A stretch of DNA of 41,348 nucleotides from Acidobacteriota bacterium (lineage in GTDB: Bacteria; Acidobacteriota; Blastocatellia; UBA7656). How positions within the stretch are numbered: the first letter of the stretch is position 1; each line of letters begins with the position of its first letter. Positions 1 to 8,365 of this stretch are shown here, in pieces. Below the pieces are notes generated by a model that worked only from the letters and a program-made list of their open reading frames with translations, had not been told where the DNA came from and searched no databases. The stretch is from the NCBI GenBank assembly GCA_038040445.1, contig JBBPIG010000001.1, positions 365,768 to 407,115 on the forward strand, read 5' to 3'. The position numbers were made by a program, and so were the translations under genes.

Positions 1-2
1 AG

Positions 3-179
3 AACGAGTCCGAAGCCGCAATCGCATTCGGAATCGAAAAGCGAATCGGACGTCACGTCTTCTCTCTCACGTTCTCAAACACTCAAACGACTACAACGGC
101 GCGGTACAACTCGAGCAATCAGGCTCTGCCGCCAAGCAAGTTCAGCATCGGGTTCAATCTATTCAGGCGGCTCCTTTGA
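3..179 (+). CDS. C-terminal end of a DUF5777-like beta-barrel protein (partial)
   Basis: An open frame enters from the left edge and closes with TGA after 58 codons. No start is visible, so the gene is 5'-partial. The residues include GRHVFSLTFSNTQTTT and end in SKFSIGFNLFRRLL. Alternating hydrophobic strands with a hydrophobic end are a pattern I associate with the last strands of DUF5777-type outer-membrane-like barrels. If that is right, the product is exported; no function is known for the family. The other two forward frames also stay open here but give basic, low-complexity peptides. It converges with mgtE, with about 180 bases between them in which I see no gene. The family call is from memory of the motif. 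Confidence 0.6.
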   Translation, partial: NESEAAIAFGIEKRIGRHVFSLTFSNTQTTTTARYNSSNQALPPSKFSIGFNLFRRLL

Positions 180-362
180 CACGGCGTTGATGATGGTTCC
201 CACAGGCAGGCGAGCAGTGGCCATAGGGTCTCTTCAACTCACGGCTGGTTGTGCTTTAGCCAGGGTGTTTGCTCGCCTTTGAGCCTCGCGATTACCTCCC
301 GAGCGCCAAGAGATTGCTTAATGACATCATTGGAGGTCAAGCGCCGCGCCGAGAATCCCATT

Positions 363-1754
363 TCATCCGGGGTTGAGTATCTTCAGGTTCAGCAGTAACG
401 TGGCAATGCCGAGGAACGAGAAGAAGCCCGCCACATCTGTACATGTGGTCACGAAAACCGATGAGGCCACCGCAGGGTCAACATTCAATCGTCTAAGCAA
501 GACGGGGAGAAGCGTGCCGGCTATTCCCGCAACGACCATGTTGATTATCATCGCCGCGGCTATGATCACGCCGAGCCACACGCTGTGATAGAACGCAGCA
601 ACCACCGCCGCACAGACCAGCCCGTTTATTAACCCGTTGCCTAAGCCCACGATTGCCTGCTTGAGAGTAACTCGCGTTGTGTTGACAAGCTCGTGCAGGG
701 CCATCCCCCGAATGATGACGGTCACCGTTTGAGTGGCAGCGTTGCCGCCCATTCCTGCCACAATCGGCATAAGGGTCGCAAGTTGAGGCAATTGTTTTAT
801 TGAACCCTCAAAGCGGGACACGACATAGGAGGCAAGGAAAGCAGTGGCGAGATTCACCAATAGCCACGGCGCTCGCAAGCGGAGCGAGCGCTGGGGGCGC
901 GTATCTACTCGTTCTTCAGCCGAGACCCCAGCAAGCGCGAGCAAGTCTTCTTCAGCTTCCTCCTGTAGAACGTCTATGACGTCGTCTACGGTAACAATCC
1001 CAACTAACTTGTCTTCATCATCCACAATGGGAACGGCGAGCAGATTGTATTCAGCCACCAACCTCGCTACTTTCTCCTGATCAGCACTCGCCTTCGCACT
1101 GATCACATCCTGAACCATTATTCGCTTCAACTGAGTTGCCGGATGAGTAGTCAGCAACTTCCTCAAGCTGACGACCCCAACGAGGTAATCTCGTTTGTCG
1201 ACTACAAAGACGTAGAAGACCATCTCGAACTCTTCAGAACGTTTCTGAAGGGCCGCTACCGCCTCGGCTATAGTCACGTCCTCGTCAAGAGCGAAGTAGT
1301 TGCGCGTCATTATGCGGCCGGCGGTCCGCTCTTCGTGTTCCAACAACTCGCGAACATCGGCGGCCGGTTCCGCTTCCATCAACGCCAGGACCTGAGCGGC
1401 TAAAGGGTCGCGCAAGCGTGAGGCGAGATTGGTTGCATCATCAGCCGGCATCTCGCTCAAGTACGCGGCAATTTGCCCCGGTTTGAGCTGCTCGAGCAGT
1501 GGAAGACTATCGCTCAGTGACATTTCACTGATCACATTAGCGATGTGCTGCACGTCGCTTTCGTCGAGCAGAATCTTAAATGCCTGCGCGCGTTCCGAAC
1601 CCTTCAATGCGGACAACAGCCGCGCAACCTCGACCGGATACGCTTTGGTGAGTATGCGCGCCACTCGCAAGCGGGCGCCTCGATGCAGTAGTTTTCGAAC
1701 TACCGGCACCGTTATTGCGGAGTGCAGCGCTGGTTTGCTACGTGTTTCCATCAT
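363..1754 (-). CDS. mgtE: Magnesium transporter MgtE
   Basis: This is an inner-membrane Mg2+ channel gated by cytoplasmic Mg2+. The 463 residues match the usual family length of about 450. An N-terminal superhelical domain (about 1-130) is followed by two CBS domains; the first begins near MTRNYFALDEDVTIAEA and the second near MVQDVISAKASADQ and contains VPIVDDEDKLVGIVTVDDVI. A C-terminal block of about five membrane helices (about 300-460) carries the pore-type motif MGGNAATQTVTVI. The gene starts with ATGATG; a GGTGA element lies upstream. It is monocistronic as far as can be seen and divergent from the ribbon-helix-helix-like gene. I saw no clear M-box riboswitch in its leader. The family assignment is firm. 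Confidence 0.95.
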   Translation of the reverse strand: MMETRSKPALHSAITVPVVRKLLHRGARLRVARILTKAYPVEVARLLSALKGSERAQAFKILLDESDVQHIANVISEMSLSDSLPLLEQLKPGQIAAYLSEMPADDATNLASRLRDPLAAQVLALMEAEPAADVRELLEHEERTAGRIMTRNYFALDEDVTIAEAVAALQKRSEEFEMVFYVFVVDKRDYLVGVVSLRKLLTTHPATQLKRIMVQDVISAKASADQEKVARLVAEYNLLAVPIVDDEDKLVGIVTVDDVIDVLQEEAEEDLLALAGVSAEERVDTRPQRSLRLRAPWLLVNLATAFLASYVVSRFEGSIKQLPQLATLMPIVAGMGGNAATQTVTVIIRGMALHELVNTTRVTLKQAIVGLGNGLINGLVCAAVVAAFYHSVWLGVIIAAAMIINMVVAGIAGTLLPVLLRRLNVDPAVASSVFVTTCTDVAGFFSFLGIATLLLNLKILNPG

Positions 1755-1960
1755 AGGTCACCGTCCAATGTGTATGGATTTGCTCTAAAGGCTAGAGCAC
1801 TGCCGGTATACAACTCCCCGGAACACAGTAACGAGTTTGCGGCCAGGAAAAGCTCTTCATCATATTGCACAGCCGTTCAGTCCGCAACGATTTACTTAGC
1901 GGCGTTGAGACAAAACCCGCTTGAATCACTCCTCAAGCCGAACCTCACCACTTGATTTGA

Positions 1961-1975
1961 CGTAATGAAATTACG
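1961..1975. promoter_or_regulatory. Short palindrome upstream of the ribbon-helix-helix-like gene
   Basis: CGTAATGAAATTACG is a 6-bp inverted repeat with a 3-base centre, lying about 28 bases before the downstream ATG and just before its ribosome binding site. Size and place fit an operator, possibly for the ribbon-helix-helix-like product itself. This is inference from position only; a palindrome this short can occur by chance. Confidence 0.25.
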
Positions 1976-2002
1976 ACAATGAAGGTAAGGAGGTATTGGG
2001 AA

Positions 2003-2452
2003 ATGGCAGAACAGAGAAATTCGTCAGGTGATGTAGTCATCGAAGAGAAGTCCCCCGACTACGACGATATCGTGGTCACCAACATTCAAAACGATGAAAC
2101 CCGCCCGAAGTCGGGCTTTGACGAGATAGCTTCGTCAGTCAAAGAGGTGGCTCAGAAAACAGGTGAGGCCTTCAACAAAGCTACCGAGTCAATAGGCAAG
2201 GCAATCGATTCGGCACTCGCCGCCAGGGATCATGTCGTGATGGTACGCGTCAACGATGACTCATTGAAGAGCCTTGACGCGCTGGTTCAGACAGGAATCT
2301 TCAAGAGCAGATCGGAGGCAGCCGCCTTCTTGATCAGCGAAGGGGTAAAAGCTCAAGCCGCCTTGTTTGAGCGCATCTCTGAACGCATCCTAGAGATCGA
2401 TCGGTTGCGCGCCGAACTCAAAGACATCGTAAAGCCGGCAGACAATCCATAA
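2003..2452 (+). CDS. Small protein with a ribbon-helix-helix-like domain
   Basis: The product has 149 residues of unknown function. The first 75 or so residues are acidic and probably disordered. A middle segment ([18 protein letters not shown]) looks like an amphipathic helix. The segment from [18 protein letters not shown] through [15 protein letters not shown] has the strand-helix-helix layout of CopG/Arc-type DNA-binding domains, including a short beta strand and an SRSEAAAF helix start. The tail is a charged helix ([18 protein letters not shown]). I chose ATG 2003 because TAAGGAGGT ends 8 bases upstream; an earlier ATG at 1979 would place that site inside the gene. The gene ends in a strong terminator. 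A DNA-binding or structural role is inference. Confidence 0.75.
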   Translation: MAEQRNSSGDVVIEEKSPDYDDIVVTNIQNDETRPKSGFDEIASSVKEVAQKTGEAFNKATESIGKAIDSALAARDHVVMVRVNDDSLKSLDALVQTGIFKSRSEAAAFLISEGVKAQAALFERISERILEIDRLRAELKDIVKPADNP

Positions 2453-2521
2453 CCCGGTGGTCAATCGATCGGCTGTGCCCTCAACTGACCAGATCGATGA
2501 CGTCCACGAGGAACCTCGCAA

Positions 2522-2550
2522 GCGCGCCCGAGAGGGCGCGCTTTTCTTTT
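2522..2550 (+). terminator. Rho-independent terminator
   Basis: A perfect 8-bp stem, GCGCGCCC paired with GGGCGCGC around a GAGA tetraloop, is followed directly by TTTTCTTTT. It ends the ribbon-helix-helix-like transcript. It also shows that the open frame running into mqnE from 2497 is not its true N terminus. Confidence 0.9.
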
Positions 2551-2566
2551 GGGCCGCGAGCAAAGT

Positions 2567-2595
2567 TTGGTGACGCCTCACATTATTTGTATAAT
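2567..2595 (+). promoter_or_regulatory. Sigma-70-type promoter for mqnE
   Basis: TTGGTG and TATAAT are separated by exactly 17 bases. The -10 box is a perfect consensus. It sits between the upstream terminator and the mqnE start, placing transcription initiation near 2602 and leaving a leader of about 35 bases. Confidence 0.75.
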
Positions 2596-2637
2596 CTCAG
2601 CGGCACGATTGAAGTGACATCAGCGATGGAGGCATTA

Positions 2638-3789
2638 ATGCGCGAGACTTCCCTGCCTACGGAATTGAACGGGATAGCCGAGAAAGTAGAAAGCCGCGAG
2701 CGTTTGTCATTCGAGGACGGAATGACGCTGTTCCGAAGTGACGACTTACTGGCGGTCGGGTCGCTTGCGAATCAAGTGCGGGAGCGAATCAACGGCGACC
2801 TCACCTACTACAATGTGAACCGTCACATGAACTATACCAACGTCTGCATCTCTGATTGCGCCTTTTGCGGCTTCTATAGGCGAGTGCGCCATCCCGAGGC
2901 ATACGAGTGGTCGGTTGAAGAGTGCGTGGAGATTGCTCGGAAGGCTTACGAGGAGGGGGCGCGCGAACTTCATATCGTTGGGGGCCTACACCCCAGGCTG
3001 CAATTCGATTACTACGCATCGTTGCTCAGCGAGCTCAAGCGACAATTTCCAGACCTGCATCTAAAGGCCTTCACTATGGTCGAACTGGATCACTTGACGC
3101 GAGTCTGCAGGATGAGCGATGAAGAGGTTATTGAAGGGCTGATAGCTGCCGGCCTGGATAGTTGCCCGGGCGGCGGCGCCGAGATTTTCCGCGACCCAAC
3201 CCGCAGTCGCATCTGCGCGCACAAGACCTCGGGAGAAAGATGGCTTGAGCTGGCTGAGAAGGTCCACCGCCACGGAATCCACACTAACGCCACGATGCTG
3301 TATGGGCACGTCGAATCCTACGAAGACCGTGTGGACCATTTGGTGAAGCTACGCGAGCTGCAAGACAAGACTGACGGGTTTATGTGTTTCATCCCTCTCG
3401 CATTTCATCCGAAAGGCACGGATCTTTCGCATCTCCCCGGCCCCAGTGGTATTGACAGCCTCAAGACAATTGCCGTCTCGAGATTGATGCTCGACAACAT
3501 CGCGCACATAAAAGCCTATTGGGTAATGCTTGGCAAGAACCTGGCGCAAATAGCGCTGCGTTTTGGCGCTGACGATCTCGACGGCACCATCAACGATGGA
3601 GGCTCGCTGATGGAATCGTACCTGGCGGAGGGAAACGAAAACCAGTTGACCAAACTCGGCATGGAAGAGATGGTGCGCGGCGCCGGGCGCAGACCGGTAG
3701 AGCGAGACACTCTTTACAATCCAATCCAAAGCTCTGATGCCTCACCCAGAATCGCAAAGCCGCGATCTACGCTTAATGTTTTGGGTTAA
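2638..3789 (+). CDS. mqnE: Aminodeoxyfutalosine synthase MqnE (radical SAM)
   Basis: MqnE joins 3-(1-carboxyvinyloxy)benzoate to SAM-derived adenosine to make aminodeoxyfutalosine, an early step of the futalosine route to menaquinone. The radical SAM cluster motif is CISDCAFC (Cys 70, 74, 77 from the chosen start). The C-terminal half carries segments typical of MqnE rather than MqnC, including [26 protein letters not shown] and [10 protein letters not shown]. The product has 383 residues, a normal length. I chose ATG 2638 because GGAGG ends 5 bases upstream. ATG 2626 would also be in frame, but the longer frame from 2497 runs through a terminator and a promoter. No other menaquinone gene lies in the window, so the pathway genes are scattered. 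Confidence 0.92.
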   Translation: MRETSLPTELNGIAEKVESRERLSFEDGMTLFRSDDLLAVGSLANQVRERINGDLTYYNVNRHMNYTNVCISDCAFCGFYRRVRHPEAYEWSVEECVEIARKAYEEGARELHIVGGLHPRLQFDYYASLLSELKRQFPDLHLKAFTMVELDHLTRVCRMSDEEVIEGLIAAGLDSCPGGGAEIFRDPTRSRICAHKTSGERWLELAEKVHRHGIHTNATMLYGHVESYEDRVDHLVKLRELQDKTDGFMCFIPLAFHPKGTDLSHLPGPSGIDSLKTIAVSRLMLDNIAHIKAYWVMLGKNLAQIALRFGADDLDGTINDGGSLMESYLAEGNENQLTKLGMEEMVRGAGRRPVERDTLYNPIQSSDASPRIAKPRSTLNVLG

Positions 3790-3826
3790 AGATTCGAGCT
3801 TCGGTGTCGGCCGGCCGGCATTTCTC

Positions 3827-4855
3827 TCACGGTACTAGCACAACCTTTCCAAACTGGGCGCGATCCTCGATAGCTTTGTGCGCCTCCGCTGCTTTTTCGA
3901 GTGGCAGCACACGATCAACTACCGGCTTCAATCTGCCGTCTTCAAAAAACTTCATAACCTCCAGCAACTCAGTCTTCGCTCCCATGTATGACCCATGGAG
4001 ACTGATCTGCCGGGAGAATAAGTACCTGATGTCCAGGTTACCCTTGAAGCCCGATGTGGCGCCGCACGTCACCAGCCTGCCGCTTCGCGCGAGACTGCGA
4101 ACGCTCTTCTCCCAGGTCTCTTCGCCAGTATGCTCGAAGACGACGTCGACGCCGCGCTTACCGGTCAGCCTTTTGACAGCATCGAGGAAATCTTCTTGTT
4201 GATAGTTAATGGCTTCGTCCGCGCCAAGAGACCTGGCTTTCGCGAGTTTTGCGGGGGTGCTCGCAGTGGCAAAGACTCGAGCGCCTAAAAGCTTTCCAAT
4301 TTGGATCGCGGCCGAGCCAACGCCGCTGCCCGCGGCATGCACCAGCAAGGTTTCGCCGGGTTTCAACTCGACTCTATTGACAAGCATGTGCCACGCCGTC
4401 AGGAACACAAGCGGGATAGATGCTGCTTCCTCGAAGCTTAGGCTCTCCGGCTTTGGGATCACATTAAACGAGGGCGCCTTCACGTACTCTGCGTACCCGC
4501 CGTTTGCGCGATAACCCAATATGTCGTACGACGCGCACAGGTTGTCGCGGCCAGACAGACAATACTCGCAATGCATGCACGATACGCCGGGCGAGAGCAC
4601 CACTGCCTGCTCGGGTTTCGCGTTTTTGACCAGGCGGCCAACCTGCGCTACGACACCGGCGATGTCCGAGCCAAGAACGTGCGGCATCGAGATCTCGACG
4701 CCCGGCAGCCCCCGTCTCACCCAAACGTCCAGATAGTTAAGCGCACATGCCTTTACGCGGATCAACACTTCATTGTCATCGATTACCGGGTCGGGAAGAT
4801 CAGTAACTTGGAGGACCTCCAAGCCCCCGTGTCCGGTTATGGCCACCGCCCTCAT
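3827..4855 (-). CDS. Zinc-binding MDR-family dehydrogenase / quinone oxidoreductase-like
   Basis: This is a 342-residue medium-chain dehydrogenase/reductase. The GroES-like N-terminal domain holds the structural-zinc cysteine cluster SCMHCEYCLSGRDNLC. The usual catalytic-zinc position (ACGVCHSD in alcohol dehydrogenases) reads ACALNYLD, so this copy probably lacks the classical catalytic zinc site and may act like a quinone or enone reductase. The Rossmann nucleotide loop is AAGSGVGSAAIQ, which points to NAD(P)H. A good ribosome binding site (AAGGAG) precedes the ATG. The gene is divergent from a TetR regulator across a 200-base gap, a common layout for a regulator and its target. The true substrate cannot be read from sequence. 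Confidence 0.88.
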   Translation of the reverse strand: MRAVAITGHGGLEVLQVTDLPDPVIDDNEVLIRVKACALNYLDVWVRRGLPGVEISMPHVLGSDIAGVVAQVGRLVKNAKPEQAVVLSPGVSCMHCEYCLSGRDNLCASYDILGYRANGGYAEYVKAPSFNVIPKPESLSFEEAASIPLVFLTAWHMLVNRVELKPGETLLVHAAGSGVGSAAIQIGKLLGARVFATASTPAKLAKARSLGADEAINYQQEDFLDAVKRLTGKRGVDVVFEHTGEETWEKSVRSLARSGRLVTCGATSGFKGNLDIRYLFSRQISLHGSYMGAKTELLEVMKFFEDGRLKPVVDRVLPLEKAAEAHKAIEDRAQFGKVVLVP

Positions 4856-4978
4856 ACATTACTCCTTAAGTTCAAGATCAATCTCAAAGTTGAAGATGAA
4901 AAGGATATCATCCACCCCATGAGGCAGCAAATCGACAACCAGGCGGACGACGATCCTGACCCATCGTCGGTTATTGTT

Positions 4979-5007
4979 TTGAGCGCGGCCTCACGGGCGG
5001 GTATAAT
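4979..5007 (+). promoter_or_regulatory. Promoter for the TetR-family gene
   Basis: TTGAGC and a perfect TATAAT are separated by 17 bases, with about 50 bases from the -10 box to the TetR start codon. It lies in the divergent gap between the dehydrogenase and the regulator, so an operator for TetR autoregulation could overlap it; I did not find an obvious long palindrome. Confidence 0.7.
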
Positions 5008-5056
5008 AGGTCACGAAATAATCAAGCAGCGTTCGCAGGAGTCACGGAGGAACCAG

Positions 5057-5695
5057 ATGGGTGAATCAATAGTGCTGGGCGTCCCGGCAAATCCGAAGCA
5101 GGAGCGCAGCAAACAGACCAAAGAGAAGATTGTTCAGGCGGCGATTCAGTTGTTCCAAGAGCGCGGATACGAGAAGACCACATCTAATGACATTGCATCC
5201 GAAGCCGGCGTAAGCATTGGTTCCTTTTACGTGTACTTCACAGATAAACGACAACTGCTGCTCACGATTTTCGACCGGCTGGCTGATGAACTGTATAAGA
5301 ACGTCTTTGCGAGCCTCAAACCCGAACACCTTTTCGATTCCGATCTAAAGCGAAGGATAAGACAAGCGATAGCACACACCATCGCCGACAAACAAAAGCA
5401 CTCCGGGCTTCATCGGGTAGTAAGCGAGCTTCTGCTTAAGGACGAAGACTTTGCGGCGCGGCATAGGGCGGTGATGGATCGCTCCATCGCAAGGCTGCAG
5501 GAATTGATATCGCTTGCGCACAAGGCCGGCCTTACCTGGGATATCGACGTGGATGCCGCAGCTTTCATTGTGCACAGAGTTGTTTTTGACGTGTCCCAGG
5601 ACTACGCGATCGGTAGTTGCGAGTTCGATAAGGAGCGTGCGGTAGATGCTCTGGCCGAAATGATCTACAGGTTTGTGTTTAAAGCAAGGGATTGA
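5057..5695 (+). CDS. TetR-family transcriptional regulator
   Basis: The product has 212 residues. The N-terminal helix-turn-helix domain is clear: TKEKIVQAAIQLFQERGYEK, then TSNDIASEAGVSIGSFYVYF and a DKRQLL helix. The C-terminal domain is the usual variable ligand-binding helical bundle, so the inducer is unknown. ATG 5057 is chosen because CGGAGG lies 6 bases upstream and the domain begins soon after. The frame is open much further upstream, but that part is the antisense of the dehydrogenase. The gene is likely a repressor of itself and perhaps of the divergent dehydrogenase. It converges with the ferredoxin-like gene, 4 bases apart. Confidence 0.9.
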   Translation: MGESIVLGVPANPKQERSKQTKEKIVQAAIQLFQERGYEKTTSNDIASEAGVSIGSFYVYFTDKRQLLLTIFDRLADELYKNVFASLKPEHLFDSDLKRRIRQAIAHTIADKQKHSGLHRVVSELLLKDEDFAARHRAVMDRSIARLQELISLAHKAGLTWDIDVDAAAFIVHRVVFDVSQDYAIGSCEFDKERAVDALAEMIYRFVFKARD

Positions 5696-5699
5696 TTTT

Positions 5700-6005
5700 C
5701 TATTCCGTCAGATCAGTTTTGAGATTCGGACTCAACCCGGTGATAATCATACCCGCCGTCACATACAATCGACACGCAAGGCCAGATTTGATCTCACCAC
5801 TCTCCGCCTGATACCAGATCTGACAGTTGGTACACTCGCCGTTCCAGCAATAGTCGCCAACCGAGACCGAATCCATCTTAATGTATTGAAAGCATCGCAG
5901 CAGTTTGTTGTTCTCGGGGACCATCGCGCGATGGCGACACACTTCTATCTCCACCAATTCTCTAAAGTTCTCAAAGAGTCCTTCTCTCACGTCTGACGAA
6001 TTCAC
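5700..6005 (-). CDS. Small plant-type [2Fe-2S] ferredoxin-like protein
   Basis: The product has 101 residues. The motif YCWNGECTNCQIWY followed by GLACRLYVTAGMIIT reproduces the plant-type ferredoxin signature C-x4-C-x2-C ... C, with the characteristic CxxxVxxGMxIT ending. The spacing between third and fourth cysteine is about 16 residues, shorter than the roughly 29 of classical ferredoxins. The N-terminal half (ELVEIEVCRHRAMVPENN) does not look like a full beta-grasp. GTG 6005 is the start because GGAGG sits 6 bases upstream. A small electron carrier or Fe-S binding protein is likely; partner unknown. It follows TetR convergently and precedes rpiA's 3' side. Confidence 0.72.
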   Translation of the reverse strand: MNSSDVREGLFENFRELVEIEVCRHRAMVPENNKLLRCFQYIKMDSVSVGDYCWNGECTNCQIWYQAESGEIKSGLACRLYVTAGMIITGLSPNLKTDLTE

Positions 6006-6086
6006 AGATAACCTCCGGAAGGGGCAGGAAGATGTCTGGGGGTTGGGGGGATTCTACAGCAGGCTCATGCGGTCAGGCAAAGGAAA

Positions 6087-6779
6087 TCAAGCGCGGCGCT
6101 CTCGGACCTCGACCCTGTCTTGGAACCCTATAATCAGCGCATCAGCAATTCCGATGAACAACCCGCACTCGATTACGCCCGGAAGGAGTTTGATTCTCTT
6201 CTCCAAAGCCGCCGGATCTTCGATAGCACCAAAGGCGCAGTCAAGGATGTAGTTGCCGTTATCGGTTACAAAAGGCTTTCCACCTTGCTCACGCAGGCTT
6301 GCTACGCAGCCGAAGTCATTCAACAGACGCGCCGAAAATGTCCACGCAAATGGCAGCACTTCGACGGGCAGCAGGCGCGACTGACCAAGCTTTGAAACAA
6401 GCTTACTCTCATCGACTAATATGACTCTCTTTACAGAGGCGAGCGCGACAAGCTTTTCACGCGTAAGGGCGCCGCCCCCACCCTTGATCATATTGAAATC
6501 CGGATCGACCTCGTCGGCGCCATCCAGAGTGACATCTACCATGCCGGCGTCATTCAGATCTATAAGCGGTATCGCAAGCTCGCGCGCCATTCGCTCAGTA
6601 GCAATCGACGTGGGTACACCCTTGATCGACAGTCCTGCTCGAACAAGGCGGCCTAATCCTTCAATCGCGAACTTTGCCGTAGAGCCAGTTCCCAGACCGA
6701 TGACCTGGCCGCTACCGACTAACTCCAGTGCGCGCTCCGCTGCTCGTTGTTTTGGTTCGTCTAGATTTTTCATCAGCAT
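6087..6779 (-). CDS. rpiA: Ribose-5-phosphate isomerase A
   Basis: RpiA interconverts ribose 5-phosphate and ribulose 5-phosphate in the non-oxidative pentose phosphate pathway in the cytoplasm. The family signatures are all present in order: GLGTGSTAKFAIEGL, then LDGADEVDPDFNMIKGGGGA with the catalytic aspartates, and LTREKLVA. The 230-residue length is normal. The gene begins with ATG-CTG-ATG, so the start could be two codons later (MKNLDEPK). No strong ribosome binding site is visible for either. It appears to be a single-gene transcript. Confidence 0.95.
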   Translation of the reverse strand: MLMKNLDEPKQRAAERALELVGSGQVIGLGTGSTAKFAIEGLGRLVRAGLSIKGVPTSIATERMARELAIPLIDLNDAGMVDVTLDGADEVDPDFNMIKGGGGALTREKLVALASVKRVILVDESKLVSKLGQSRLLPVEVLPFAWTFSARLLNDFGCVASLREQGGKPFVTDNGNYILDCAFGAIEDPAALEKRIKLLPGVIECGLFIGIADALIIGFQDRVEVRERRA

Positions 6780-6962
6780 TCGCTCGTTCTTTATGAACCC
6801 CGATCATGAATGATTCAGCGAACCGCGCCAACGCCGAAACGATATCATTTGTGGGAACCCTAATCAAATCTTGGAGATCGCGCTTGGCAGCAGTTAGATC
6901 ACTTTGTTAAACTACCGGCGTTGGCCGCTTCACCTGTGACGCCCCTGTAGGAGAAAGGTTCA

Positions 6963-7178
6963 TTGGAAGTCAAAATATACACCAAGCCCGGCTGCCCCTA
7001 CTGCGAAAAAGCTCGTGAGTCTTACAACGCGCGCGGAATCGCCTTCGAGGAGTTTAACGCGCAAGACAATATGAAATTCCGAGAGGAGATGCTGTCGATC
7101 ACCGAAGGAGATCCCACCGTGCCCGTTATCCTCGAGAACGGTCAATTGAAGCAGATTGGTTGGGAAGGCCGTGGGTGA
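6963..7178 (+). CDS. Glutaredoxin family protein
   Basis: A compact 71-residue thioredoxin-fold protein with the dithiol active site GCPYCEKA (Cys 11 and 14) and the cis-proline region DPTVPVILENG. It probably reduces disulfides or glutathione-mixed disulfides, or transfers Fe-S clusters. The start is TTG 6963; no ATG fits before the first beta strand (VKIYTKPG), and AGGAGAAAGG precedes the start. It ends at a TGA that lies in or close to the next gene, so the two are probably co-transcribed. The C terminus (GWEGRG) is at the normal place for short Grx/NrdH-like proteins. Confidence 0.88.
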   Translation: MEVKIYTKPGCPYCEKARESYNARGIAFEEFNAQDNMKFREEMLSITEGDPTVPVILENGQLKQIGWEGRG

Positions 7179-7239
7179 ACCGTTCACTGAAGCCGGGCGG
7201 TCGTCCGGCGAAAAGAAACTGAGCCCCGCTCAACTAACA

Positions 7240-7611
7240 ATGACAAGAACTTCAACAGAACGAAGCTTCGAAGGCCCCTACAAGGGATTGCTGACCGAAC
7301 TTGCGAGTCTAATCGACTGGCTTCAGACCGAGCACGATAAGTCCTATGTTAAAGCCGGCGATGACAAGGTCTACGCATTTGGCGGCGACGGCTTCGTGAT
7401 CGTCATGGACGAATCCCTATGGGATGGGTTGATCGAGATGCTCACACCTAAGGGCAATCTTTCCATTAAGCCCGGAGACGATGGTAAGATCAGCGTGACA
7501 TCACCAGTTGAGGGTGACGTGACGGTGAATGATCTCCTTCGTGAAGGCATCGATGGATTGCGAAGGTACTACGAGAATCGCTATTGGAGCACTCCGATGA
7601 CATCCGCTTAA
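7240..7611 (+). CDS. Conserved-looking hypothetical protein downstream of the glutaredoxin gene
   Basis: I do not recognise the family. The stable part runs from GPYKGLLTELASLIDWLQTE to the C terminus NRYWSTPMTSA. It has a predicted helix, then strands around KVYAFGGDGFVIVMDESLW, and a final helix (VNDLLREGIDGLRRYYENRY). There is no signal peptide or membrane segment. The start is uncertain: ATG 7240 lacks a good ribosome binding site. TTG 7156 or GTG 7171 are in frame and overlap the glutaredoxin stop, which would couple translation of the two. The reading frame is well supported, the N terminus is not. Confidence 0.7.
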   Translation: MTRTSTERSFEGPYKGLLTELASLIDWLQTEHDKSYVKAGDDKVYAFGGDGFVIVMDESLWDGLIEMLTPKGNLSIKPGDDGKISVTSPVEGDVTVNDLLREGIDGLRRYYENRYWSTPMTSA

Positions 7612-7665
7612 AAAGTCGATGAGTCCGTGTTCCGCCTTGCCAGCCCCCCCAAAGGCAGGTCGCTT

Positions 7666-8232
7666 TCAGCTACTCCTACGTAACACTCTCAGACAATTAT
7701 CGATGAGGGCTTCGGGACTCGACTCGAAGACTAGCTCCCACCGGGCCTGCTTATTCGATAGCGCTATGATTTCCTTGATTCGATCGGCTACGCCGCCGGT
7801 TCCCTCGAGCACACCGACCAGCTTCTCCTCATCGTAGGCAATCGTGAACTCGTTCAGCGTGCCGATGCCTCCTCCGAAGATGATGACGACATCTGAGGTT
7901 CGCACGTTGACCACGTTCCGCCCCTTCAGGCCGAAGCCGGTGTAGACTATTAGATCGACCCCATCATCCGGAAGCGCGTATTGAGAGACATGCTCCTCTC
8001 TGGAGGAAGCCGGTGAGATGCCTATGCTCACGCCGCCATGTCTCCGCGCCGAACGAGAAACAATGTCAGGAAAACCCGTCGTGGCGCCGGTCACCAACAC
8101 ACAACCACGCTCAGCTATTACTTGCCCCAACCGTTCGGCCAAAGAGGTTAGGAGCGTTGAGTCGGCTTCGTTCGTGCCTTTGCCGGCCGAACCCATCACA
8201 CCAACTTTGGGTCTTGCGTGCAGATTGTTCAT
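7666..8232 (-). CDS. LOG/SLOG-fold protein (TIGR00725-like)
   Basis: The 188 residues have a Rossmann-like SLOG fold. The N terminus KVGVMGSAGKG is the first nucleotide-binding loop. LVTGATTGFPDIVS is the second strand-loop. VVIIFGGGIGTLNEFTIA replaces the PGGxGTxxE motif of cytokinin-activating LOG proteins. The family (often mislabelled lysine decarboxylase) binds nucleotides or nucleotide-like ligands, and some relatives carry molybdenum cofactor. The altered motif (GGGIGTLNE) makes true LOG phosphoribohydrolase activity doubtful. It lies 133 bases downstream of the YgfZ-like gene on the same strand and converges with the hypothetical gene. Confidence 0.82.
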   Translation of the reverse strand: MNNLHARPKVGVMGSAGKGTNEADSTLLTSLAERLGQVIAERGCVLVTGATTGFPDIVSRSARRHGGVSIGISPASSREEHVSQYALPDDGVDLIVYTGFGLKGRNVVNVRTSDVVIIFGGGIGTLNEFTIAYDEEKLVGVLEGTGGVADRIKEIIALSNKQARWELVFESSPEALIDNCLRVLRRSS

Positions 8233-8365
8233 GCCGCCAATCCCACCATTGATGACCTCACCCCAATGCCTAGCCTGATTTGCTATACCTCAAGCAAACA
8301 CTTAAGAAGGATCGGCTTTGACAATTCGCTTAAAGAACGTGAAGTGTCATCTCGCATTCTCTCAG

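Noticed and set aside
1755-2002. Mg2+ riboswitch upstream of mgtE
   Set aside because: The leader shows no conserved M-box elements that I can recognise and no terminator hairpin before the start.
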